Of a stretch of DNA of 64,000 nt, positions 12,101-24,100 are shown one piece after another. The notes below the pieces were generated by a model that ran no database searches, was not told where the DNA came from, and was given only the letters and a program-made list of their open reading frames with translations. Each line of letters opens with the position of its first letter. Within the stretch, counting starts at the first letter, position 1. Origin of the DNA: Rhabdornis inornatus (taxonomy: Eukaryota; Chordata; Aves; Passeriformes; Rhabdornithidae); assembly GCA_013397075.1 (NCBI GenBank), contig VWZS01004484.1:1862033-1926032 (forward strand), read 5' to 3'. Position numbers and translations under genes: made by a program.

Positions 12101-15100
12101 CAGCAATAATAATTTTAGTCAAAGTAAAATTACTTGGGATTTCTCTGTGCTCGCTTTAATACAAAATCAATCAAGCTTGTGCCCATGTGCTGTTGCCCAA
12201 AGAACCCTTTCTCTTCCAGGCCCCCCTGTCATCACTGTTGAACCGGTAGGGACTGTGCTGGAAGCCGGTGCCACAGCAGTGCTGGACTGCCAGGCCAGGG
12301 GAGAGCCCCCTCCTGCCATCGTCTGGTCCCGCCAGGGACAGCCCATGCTGGGCGATGACAGAGTGACCCTGCTGCCCAACGGCTCCCTGCGCATCGCCGC
12401 GCTGCAGAGGGAGGACACCTCTGAGTACGAGTGTGTAGCCAGGAATCTCCTGGGATCTGTCCTCGTCACAGTACCCCTGACTGTGCAGGGTAGGTGCACA
12501 AAATGTCAGAGTGACTTTGAAGCTGGTAGATGGCAGCGTTAATCTGGATCAAATGTGGTCAAGGTTCATCTTGCCCACATTTTATGGATGGTATGTTTGA
12601 TCTTATCTTCTTTATAAGCATTAAGTCTAAGGTAAGCCTAGTCTGAAGTGTCAGTTGGATTCTCTTTCATTAAATTTTATTTTATTATACTCATCCAGCT
12701 GGATGAGGCAGAGGCTGTGAAGAGTGAGACAAAAATTATAGTGAAAGGATCTTGAACCAGATCCTATCCTCAGAGCACACTATAACTGAACTGTGCCTCT
12801 AAAGAAAAGCATTTAGGAGCATATGCAGTAATTGTTGTCTTTGAACTATGGTAAGAGATTTTTTGTACAGTAATGACATGAAGTGAGATGGATTTCCAAG
12901 GGTCAGGAGGTGCAGTTTTCACTTCTCTGTCGGCCTAAGGGAGCTGTAGGCACCAGCAGTGCCCAGCAGCATCCCTGCTCCCGTTGCAGTGCACGGAGGG
13001 TTCTCCAGCTGGCTGGAATGGCGGGCATGCAGCGTCACCTGTGGCCAGGGTGTGCAGGAGCGCGTCCGGCAGTGCGACAGCCCCGTGCCAGCCAACGGAG
13101 GCCGCGGCTGCCAGGGGCCCCACACCGACCTGCGCAGCTGCCAACGCCAGCCCTGCCCAGGTACTGCTGCAGGCACACGATCCCACAAGGGTCTGGGTTG
13201 GAGGGACCTTAAAGCCCATCCAGTGCCACCCCCTGCCACGGGCAGGGACACCTTCCACTAGCCCAGGTTGCTCCAAGCCCTGTCCAACCTGGCCTTGGAC
13301 ACTGCCAGGGATCCAGAGGCAGCCACAACTTCTCTGGGCACCCTGTGCCAGGGCCTCCCCACCCTCACAGAGAGCAATTCCTTCCAAACACCTAATCTAA
13401 ATCTGTTACTTTAAAACCTTTCCCCTGTGTCCTATCGCTGTCTGCCCGTCTAAGTCCCCCTCCCTCTAATTTTTAACCCTATTTAAGTGCTGAAAAGCCA
13501 CAATGAAGTGATACTTTTAATGTGCCTTGTACTAAGTGCCCAAACAATGAACTTTTATCACCATGGATCTTCATGGCAGATTAATTTTTCTACGTAGTAG
13601 TACTTAATTTTGGGAAGAAAGAGGAAATTTCAATAAATACTGCAAAAATATTGTTTAATGAAAACTGCTTTTCTGGTCCTTAGTGGATGGGAGCTGGTCA
13701 GAATGGGGGCTGTGGGAAGAGTGTTCAAGGAGCTGTGGCCAAGGAAACAGGACAAGAAGCAGGACCTGCAGTAACCCCCCAGCTCAGCATGGAGGGAAGC
13801 CGTGTGAGGGCAGTGCTCTGGAGTCAGTCATGTGCAATCTTAGGCCTTGCCCAGGTAAGAGAAGTGTAATTTAAACTTATTTGCATAGAGGGACTTTACA
13901 TACAAGTCTCTTTGTTTCTCCAAACCCAAATAATTTCAGCTTATTTTTAGTTGTTAATTATTTTTTTTTTAAATTTAATGAGTTCTTAGAAGCAAGAATC
14001 ACAAAAGTAAGTGTAAGAAATCCCAGCAAATTTTTGTTTACACCAGTAAATGTATTAATTTTTATTTTAATTTTTTCAAGTACTTGTTACCTACATCCTC
14101 ACAGCATAATTTCTTGCTACTTTAAACCTATCCTGCAAAGCCAGTTAAAATAAGAAAAGAACCAAACCCAAACCACCAACTATTCAAAAGCTATGTAAAA
14201 ATGATTGTTAATAATTTAAGACTTTATCTGTATATTTTCCTCTGTTGTTACAATTTTTAGCCATATTTGCTCCCAACTATGTGAATGTTCAGGTTTCCTT
14301 CCTATCCCATAAGTATTTCCCACATTTAACAGGTTGTAGTTTTTTCAGAGCCTTCACCAGTGATACATTCCCTTCTGAACAATTTCAGTGTTTCATTTTT
14401 CCATTTTTCCATTTTTCCCTGGCTCTGCTGGCACTGTGATGCCAAATGCTCATCCATGGGCCTGAGACTCATTTCTCTAGGTTTTGGCAGGAAAATCAGC
14501 TCTAGCTGCTCCTCTCTGGCAGCTTTTAGCCAGGCTGCCTTGGCCCTACTCAGGCCTCCATCCTACCCAGGGAATTGGGAAACTCCAGGTTTGATTAAGC
14601 ATTCAGTTCTGATGTTCCACAGTGGTGGTAAGGTGATATAGTCAAAAACCAGAAAGGAGTTGATCTCTGCTTGTCAAAGTGCTGATTGTTTGGGCCACTG
14701 CTCATGGCATTTTGTGGGGGATCAGGGATATCCCAGGTGTCTGATGTGGGCAGTGTGGGGGATCAGGGATGTCCCAGGTGTCTGTTGTGGGCAGTGTGGG
14801 GGATCAGGGATGTCCCAGGTGTCTGCTATGGGCAGTTACAAACCAGTTGCCGTTGCAGTGGCTGGCGAGTGGAGCCCCTGGGGGCCGTGGGGGCCGTGCA
14901 GCACCACGTGTGGGAAGGGCTCCCAGACGCGGCTGCGGCTCTGCACCAGCCCAGCCCCAGCGCACGGCGGGCCCCGCTGCCAGGGCCCTGACACGCAGCT
15001 CCAGCTCTGCTACCGCCGCCGCTGCCCAGGTGAGAACAGGCTTCTCTTTCCTTTCCCCAGTTCTGCTTCGGTTGTGGTTAACACTTTCCAGTTCTAAAAG

Positions 15101-18100
15101 TCTAATCCCTGAAAAAACTCCCCTTGAAGTTTTTGTTGTCACTGACTCTGTCATTATTTAGCATCTGCTATAGACCCTACAAATGGGATTTCTTTCCTTC
15201 TCCTTGTTGCTTTAGCTCACAGAAGCTGCATTTTAAGTTATTGGTAGTTAAATGATAGGTAAAATAAATATTTCCTAAATATTTGTTTTTAAAAATTTCT
15301 TATGTTCTGTTAGTCATTTATAATTTTCTTCCACATTTCAGTGCGTGCTTCATGAGAGGATAGGAAAAATCAGATTTCTGAAATAAGACTTTTATATTTG
15401 CCTGAGTGCAGGGATAATGGAGGGAAATTCCATGGATTGCAGTGTACAACATGTCAGACTGAGCCTTCTGGCTTCATGCTCCAATTTGCTCTTGCCAGAT
15501 CCTACACAAAGTCCTCATCAAGACCAGGAAGCAGTAGAAGGGAGAACTGGCTTTATGGTGGTGGACTTTAAAGCCCATCTCATTCTCATCTCATCCCTGG
15601 CATGAGCAGGGACACCTTCCACTATCCCAGGCTGCTCCAAGCAGCACTGTCCAACCTGGCCTTGGACACTGCTTCTTTGAGCACCCTGTGCCAGGGCGTC
15701 CCCCACCTCACAGGGAGCAATTCCTTCCCAATATCCCATCTAACCCTGCCCTCTGGCAGTGGGAATCCATTTCTCCTGGTCCTGTCCCTGCAGGCCCTTG
15801 TCCCAAGTCCCTCTCCAGTTCTCCTGAAGCCACTTTAGGCACTGCAAGGGACTCTGACATCTCCCTGGAGCCTTCTTTTTTCCAGGTGAACACCCCAAGT
15901 TCTCCCAGGCTGGCTCCAGAGGAGAGGGTCTCCAGCCCTGGGAGCAGCTTTGGGCCCTCTTCTGGACCCTCTCCAGCAGCTCTGTGTTCTTCCTGTGCTT
16001 CTGGCCCCAGAGCTGGAGGCAGCTCTGCAGGTGGGGTCTTACACTGGGGGATCAGGGCATGGGGAGTTCTGGTCCCACCTTGCATGGGTTGGGGCCAGGG
16101 CTAGTCCAGCTCTCATCCACTTGCACCCCAGGTCCCTGGGCAGAAATCCCTGAGTAGCTGAGATGCTGTAGAGAGTCAGTGACATCCATGTTCAGTTTTC
16201 CCTGATGTAGCACTGCTGTGCTGTGTTACTCCTGTAGTCAGAGGCTGTAACTCTCTCCCCAGTGGATGGGAAGTGGTCCCTGTGGAGTAGCTGGAGTGCC
16301 TGCAGCATGTCCTGTGGGGGAGGCAGCAGGCAGAGGACACGCCACTGCTCCGACCCAGCCCCGCAGTTTGGGGGACACAAGTGTGAGGGAAGTGACATAC
16401 AAACGGATTTCTGCAACAGTGATCCTTGCCCAGGTAAGTGCTTTGAGTTGGGCTGTTCACCCACTCTCTGGGTTTGGTTCTTTTCTCTTGGGGAAAAAAA
16501 AAATTAAGAAGTTACTCTCCAACAGAGGTATTGTCCTAGCTTGACTGACTGGTTTTAAACCCCTGAGGAAGATCAAATCTGACTTACTCTTGCAGTTCAT
16601 GGCAACTGGGGCCCGTGGAGCAGTTGGGGAACTTGCAGTCGGACATGCAACGGGGGCCAGACAAGGCGGCACCGGAGCTGTGACAACCCACGCCCAGCCA
16701 GTGGCGGCAGGGCCTGTGCTGGGGCTGATGTGCAGATCCAGAGGTGCAGCACGGACCTGTGCCCAGGTCAGTGCTCACAACAGCAGCAGGAATGCAGCTT
16801 TCCCTGCAGGGCATCAGGGTATATGCCACATAGGGAATGTAGACCACCCACTGAAGTGTCCAAGGCCAGGCTGGATGGGGCTTAGAGCAACCTGGGACAG
16901 TGGAAGGTGTCCCTGCCCATGGCAGGGAGTGGGACGGGATGAGCTTTAAGGTCCCTTCCCACCCAAACCAGTCTGGCATTCTGTTTCTGATGGCAGGTCT
17001 TCACACCTGCCCATTACAATGGTTTTGTTGTCCCTTGAGCTAGTCCTTTAGAACCTTGGTTCCTCCAGGAAGGAACTGACTTCAGCATAACCAATGCAGC
17101 CTGAAGCATTTAAATTAAAAAATTGCTTTCTTCTTTCTTTATTCTGCAGTGGATGGAAACTGGGGGCAGTGGCAACCATGGAACCAGTGCTCTGCTTCCT
17201 GTGGAGGAGGAGAGCAGACCCGTGTGCGCCTGTGCAGCAGCCCAGCCCCGTTAAATCGTGGCCGTCCTTGCCCTGGGGACTCCTCTCAGATATCCAGGTG
17301 CAACACCCAAGCGTGTCCTGGTGAGTACTTACAGCCTGCACGCACTGACAGTGTGGTGAAAGCCTATGGCACTCCTGATTTCACTGGTGCTATCTCTCAT
17401 CTTGGCCAGTTGACTGAGTAATTTAATTTTTTGGGCTTAAATCTGCCCTGCAACTGAAGCTCAGTTCTTTCTCCCCTAAAATACCCAACAGCACATATTA
17501 CATGGGGTTGTGTTTTGCATCTCCCCCATCCCCTGCACAGGTGGGCCTGCACGTGCCAAGGGCAGCATCATTGGCAATATCAACGACATGGAATTTGGGA
17601 TTGCTTTCCTGAACGCCACAGTAACTGACAGCCCGGACTTTGACACCAGAGTGATACAGGCGAAGATCACCAACGTCCCTCGGACCCTTGGTAGGCCTCT
17701 TTGACTTTTATCAACTTTTTCTCTGAATACACCAATACCTATCATCTTCTGGTTTAAATCTGAAGGATTGCACTAGTTCTAAGGTTCTAGGTCTTTATAT
17801 TCAGCTCCTGTGCATATGGGTCTGTGATGAGATCAGAGCTCCTTGATTTTCTGTGGTGTTTCCTTCAGGCCCAGCGATGAGAAAGCTCATTTCCATACTC
17901 AGCCCTGTTTACTGGACAACTGCCAAAGAAATCGGGGAAGCAATGAATGGGTTTACACTCACTGATGCTGTCTTCAAGAGAGAAACTCAAGTGGAATTTG
18001 CAACTGGTGAGTTCCGTGGGGTAGACCAGCTCTTTCTGTGTCCAGTAAGCCAGATAGACAGCAGAGGACCATTGCTGAAATTTGGGTCTTGTGCTTACAT

Positions 18101-21100
18101 TAGTATTTTTGGACTGAGTGTGGCCTTCTGAGGCTTTATTCCACCTTTCAGAGCTGTTGTTTGAAATGTGTCATGTTTTTTCTCATGGGCATGGTACGCC
18201 TTAAAAAAATAAAAGTATAAATAACTGATCAAGGGACTCCAGTTTTGATTCCAAGTGGCTGTTGGGAGTCTGTGTTTGGAACATGTGATAAATCAGTGTG
18301 CTGTTAAACTGCCAGGTGAGATCCTGCGCATGACGCACGTTGCCCGGGGCCTGGATGCGGAGGGGGCCCTGCTGCTGGATGTTGTTGTGAGTGGCCACAT
18401 GCTGCAGCTCCAGTCAGTGGCTGATGTCAGTGTCAAGGTAAAGCTGCTTCAGGTACCACTCCTGCTCCCATGCATCTGTACTTCTCTCACCTAGAGGAAA
18501 GCAGGAAACACTGAGTTCTGAAACCTGCTGTACTGTATGTGACTTCTTTTGTGCCTGGTTGAACTGATGATGCTGATGTTGCTCTTGAAAGCAGAAAGTT
18601 CTCATGAGAACAGTGGCTGTTGGTCTCTCAAGAGTTTGAGATGTTGGCAAGTAGTGTTGAGGAGGGTCTTCAGTGCAGTTATTGATGGCTGGCATGTCAG
18701 TGTTGTTTTGGGCAGAGCTAGAACAGTGCATCTTTAACCTTTCTGACTTAGTAATTAGTAGCAGGTAACCAGTATTTTACTGTATTAATCCCACCATGCA
18801 ATAGATATACCTGAAGTTGCTGATATTTTGGAAAACTGCAATATGTAGTACATCCAGTATTTATACCCCTCTCCAGCGGCAGAATTTGTCTCTATGACTT
18901 GTTTATTTAGCACATTTGTCAGCATCTGACTTTGAATAAAAGCCATATATTTAGAACCTCAAAAGATTGTTATTGAGGAGTAAGATATTTTTTAGAAATC
19001 TTCTGCTGTGGCTTCCATCACCAGGATCCTCTGTACATCAGTCTGTATCTTTTTTAAAGTAATAGACCAGGCAGTGTAAGATTCAACAGTTAAAATAAGA
19101 GAGAAAAGGACCTATGTATGTGCAATACCCTTTGTTCAGCGGTTAAGATAAGCCCATTTCTCTCAACACATCTCACAGCTCTGAAGTACAGGCCCAGGTG
19201 GTGCTGGTGTGGGAGCAGCTGATGGCCAGGGTTCTGTTGCAGGATTACACAGAGGACTACATCCAGACGGGCCCTGGGCAGCTGCATGCACACTCCACGC
19301 GCCTCTTCACGGCAGACGGAGTCAGCGTTCCCTACACATGGAACCACACCATCACCTACGACTCCAGCAAGGGGAGGATGCCCTTCCTGGTGCAAACACT
19401 GCGCGCTGCCTCCATCACAACAGAGTACAACCCACTGCAGGAGGCCGTGGCTTTCCAAATCCAGGCTTCCATTGCAAAAGGTATTGTTCTAGGCCTTCCC
19501 AGAAATCAAACAATGGGCAAAGAGTATCTTCTCTTCCTAGAATTCATTGAGTGACCCATAGTCTTAAAAGGAAATTCTGTGGAACTTAGATAGCTTTAGT
19601 GTAGATCCCAGGACCTAAAAGTCTTGTTGATGTACCCACAAATTAACTATTGGTTAGCATTGCTAACTGCTGGCTTATATGAACCTGAGTCACCAAAGGG
19701 GACGGGCATGGATTTATGTGAGCAGATTTTCCTTTGAGAAACTCTAATAAATGAGCAAACTGGTGTGTTACTTTTTTTAGCTCTATTTGGGCTTTTTTTT
19801 TACATAGTAGGGAAATTACTCCAGTTTGGAAGTAAATTAAGCAGAGGGATTGCCTGTTTCAGTCTTTCTTTTCAGTAAAAACATTCTAAATTAAGTAAAA
19901 TAAGGTTTTTGACACTTGCCAGAATAGGGGCTCACTGTACAATTTGGAAACCAAATACATGTTTTTTTCTAATTTAAAAAGAGATCTGATAAAAGGGAGT
20001 CTCCAAGTCAAGATATGCCTGTGATTAGATCTGGCTAAGCCTTTACTGAACTTACATTTATTTTCTCTAACAATTAAGATACTGGTGTTTGGGATTTTTT
20101 AAAATTTTGTTTTTTAAATTTCACTTTTCAAGCAGCCAAAACCATGTGTCCTTTGAGGAGTCTTTCCCCAAGTTTTCCATTGCACTTTGTAGTAGTACAC
20201 AGTTGTGTTCTTCTACAGTGATCTCCTAAGATTTATAACATGGTGGTTTGTTTGGTTTGGGTCTATTGTCCTCCTTTTAGTGAAGTAAAACTGAATGGTC
20301 TTTATTCTTTCTATAAGAAACTTTCCAGGATGCCTTAGGCTGGTATGGAACTTGCAGCTCACTCTGAGGGGATCCCCACACACCTGTTCAAAGTTATTCA
20401 AACCAGCACAAGCCATGCAATACTGACTTTTAGTACCAAAGTAAAAAAGCCACTAAAGGCTGCATTTAAAAGTTTCTGTTTTGGTGTTGAAATATAATAA
20501 ATATTGTAAAATTGCTGGGCTCCAATTCTTACTTTAAAGTAATGGAATAGCCACGTGTTTATCCACAAGTGACATGTGCTTCCTTTATCATACAGGGGAT
20601 CGGAGTAACCAGTGCCCTGCGGGGTTTGCCTTGGATTCATCTGGGCCTTATTGCTCAGGTAATGACTGACACAGGTGGGTGTAACCACGGAGTCCTGGAG
20701 TGCTTTGGGTGGGAAGGGGCCTTTCCACCCCTGCCATGGACAGGGATGCCTTCCAGTAGCCCAGGTTGCTCCAAGCCCCATCCAAACCTGGCCTTCAGGA
20801 GCCACAGCTTCTCTGGGCACCCTGTGCCAGGGCCTCCCCACCCTCACAGGGAACAATTCCTTTCCAGTATCCCATCTAACCCTGCCCTCTGGCAGCAGGA
20901 AGCCATTCCCTGTGTCCTGTCCCTTCAGGCCCTTGTCCGAAGTCCCTCTCCAGCTCTCCTAGTGCTGCTTTAGGCACTGGAAGGGGCTTTAAATTTTCCA
21001 TGAAGCCTTCCCTTCTCCAGGTGAACACTCCCAGTTCTCCCAGCCTGTCTCCAGCCCTTGGCGCATCTCCATGGCGTCCTCTGGACCTGCTCTAAGACCT

Positions 21101-24100
21101 GGTCCATGTCCACCTTGTGCTGAGGGCTTCAGAGCTGGACACATTATAAAACCACCAGAACCTACGTCCCCTTTATTTAGAGTTCAAAGTATGCACTTCA
21201 GAAGGTGTGAGTTATCCTTGCTAAAAGGGTGTGGATCCAAGGGCAGTTGAAGATATTATTTCTGTCCTCACCTACAATATGAGTAGTTCCCAGACAGCTT
21301 TTAAATCAGCACCTCAGGTACATCTGGGAGACACTGAGCCTCAGGCTCTGCTGAGCCTGCAGAGCAATGAAGGACTTAGGTAACCTATATGGAGGAAAGG
21401 ATGAGGGTTGGCACCTCAGACAAGAGCCCATGTGTTCCTGCTTGGGGGATGGAGGTGAAGAGAAGCACGAGTGCCCTGGCTGTCTCTCTAGAGTTGGGGC
21501 TGTTTTAGGGAGAAATCATCTGAGATGATTTTGTGGACTTACTTCATTACTTCTTGAAAGGTAATGAAATGCCAAATGAAGGGAATTGCTAGATCTGGTT
21601 TTGCCCTGTGGGCTTTACTAGTTGCATCCCTCTGAGGAAGGATCAGATTGGAGTAATTTCTTGGGAGGTCTCACTGGTTTTTCGAAAATTTTCTTGTTCC
21701 AGATGAAGATGAATGTGCCGTAGGAAATCCTTGTTCCCACACCTGTCACAATGCTGTGGGATCGTACTACTGCTCCTGTCCCAAAGGCCTCACCATCTCT
21801 GCTGATGGCAGAACATGTCAAGGTAAGAAAGGTGCTGCTGGGGACAGCTTGGATAAAAATGCCACTTAGATAATTTAAGGCTGTAAAATGCCTTAAGAGG
21901 CACTTAAATTGCTAAGGAGAGATTTTATTCGGGCCATTTTCTCATTATAAGAACACAGTTTATTGGTGGTATTCTAATAATTTCATCACTGAATGTATTT
22001 GCAGTCACACGTTTCTAGTTGTTCGTGCCGAGGGCACTGGTTAGTGTGTGCCCTGTGCTGGCTGTGCAGGGTTTGCAGCTCATTTCCCATTGCAGACATC
22101 GATGAGTGTGCGCTGGGCGGGCACAGCTGCCACGCGGGGCAGGACTGCGAGAACCTGCCCGGCTCCTTCCGCTGCGTGCTCCGCTGCGGGAGCGGCTTCC
22201 GCAGGACCCCCGACGGCTTCGGCTGCCAAGGTACACACGGGCTGCAGCTCGGCGGTCATCAGCTCTCATGCACCCAAAACTCGCTTCAGAGAACCGTCCC
22301 CAAGTACCTGTCTATACATTTTCATTCTTAAGGTTGTGGATTTTTGGTTTTTCTATGGGGTTACTTCATTTCTTAATCTTTTGCTTCTTCTGTCTTTAGA
22401 AATAAATTTAAAATCCCATCAGGGAAGAACTTAGCATTCTTGGGTTTGCGTCTCGTGTGCATTTTCTTGTACAAAGATGAGAGAGCAGCAAACACTCCTG
22501 AGCAGAACTCAGCCAAACCCTGCTCAGGTAATGCCCTCAGGGCAACTCCTAGCCCTGGTGTCAAGGATTTGTGTTGTTCCACAGACATTAACGAGTGTCA
22601 AGAGTCCAACTCCTGCCATCAGCGTTGCTTCAACACCATAGGAAGTTTCCACTGTGGCTGTGACCCAGGATTCCAGCTGAAGGGCAGAAAATGCGTGGGT
22701 AGGGATGAAGTTCTGAACATCCATTCCCCTTTTCCAACAGACAAAGTTCAACATTTATTTATTGCTCTATTTCCTTATGAAAGAAAATGCTGCTATGGAT
22801 GATACACTTGATGTACATTTTGAAATCTGTCAAGCAGTACTGAAAGCCAGAGGCAGTAAAAATTGGGCTGGCTGATCCATGTGCATGAAATGATCCAATG
22901 TCCTTTTTTTTTTTTTTTTGGCTTTTGTTTGAATAAGATGTCAATGAGTGCAGGCAGAATGTGTGCAGACCTGATCAGCTCTGCAAGAACACCCGTGGTG
23001 GCTATAAGTGCATTGATCTGTGTCCTAGTGGAATGACCAAAGCAGAGAACGGGACTTGCATTGGTGAGTAGGAGCATTAATGCTTTGTGTGATTATGGGA
23101 AGCACAAGGACAATGATGATGTTTATTTTTTTAAATAATCCTGAAGATTGTCCATCTCCAGTTTTTAATATTTGCACATGCTAAAGCACCAACTTGTTTT
23201 CACTTATGGAACATCTGTATTTAACTTTTTTATAGTTGGTATTAAAAAGCAGATGTATTTCTAGTTTTCCACGTTCTTAAGCAAGAACAGTAAGATTTCC
23301 CTTGGTGTCTTTTCTGTGCTGGCACCCTTGATTTCTCTCAGTTATTCATTGACTGAAATGTTTTGCTCTGTGCATGCATGATTTCTTAAGAGTTTGGCTC
23401 AGAAGCTCTCAATCAAGATCACAGGTCCCTGCTGCTTATCAGGAAAGGTTTTAAACACAACTGCTGTTTTGTTGGTAGCAAAGCTTTTGTGGAATCATGG
23501 GATGATTTGGGCTGGAAGAGACCTTAAAAATCACCTATTTCTACTCCTTGCTGTGGGCAAGAACATCATCCACTATCCCAGGTCGCTCCAAGCCCCATCC
23601 AGCCTGTGCTAGGACACTTCAGGGATGGAGCAGCCACAGTAAGGATGTTGTAGAGCTGTGACTGTTGCCTTGCTGTGTGCTGCAGATGTTGACGAGTGCC
23701 GGTCGGGGTCGCACCAGTGCCGCTACAACCAGCTGTGTGAGAACACCCGCGGCAGCTACCGCTGCGTGTGCCCACGAGGATTCCGCGCCCAGGGCACAGC
23801 CAGGCCCTGCGTGGGTAAGCTGCCACTTGGTCCTCTCACACCTCTGCTCTGCTTTTGCCTGGCTTTCTGCTGCAGCACACCATGCTCTAGAGACAAGTCT
23901 GCTCTGCATTTCCCAGCTGCCCATCTAAAACAGTGTTCCACTCTAAACAAACAGAGCTAAATGGTTCCGAACAGAGATTGGTTTGGGGCTGTACTTTGAA
24001 AACAAAGTGTAGGAGGGTTTCAGAGCACTGGTGGGTGGATGTGGCAAGTGACAACTCCACAGGAAGGCTGCAGTTATAAAGATCAGGTGGGGTTTGTTGA

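Noticed and set aside
15688..16104. 125-138 codon open frames on both strands near 15.7-16.1 kb
   Set aside because: They lie inside a CR1 fragment in an intron; the Pro/Ser/Leu-rich translations are repeat sequence.
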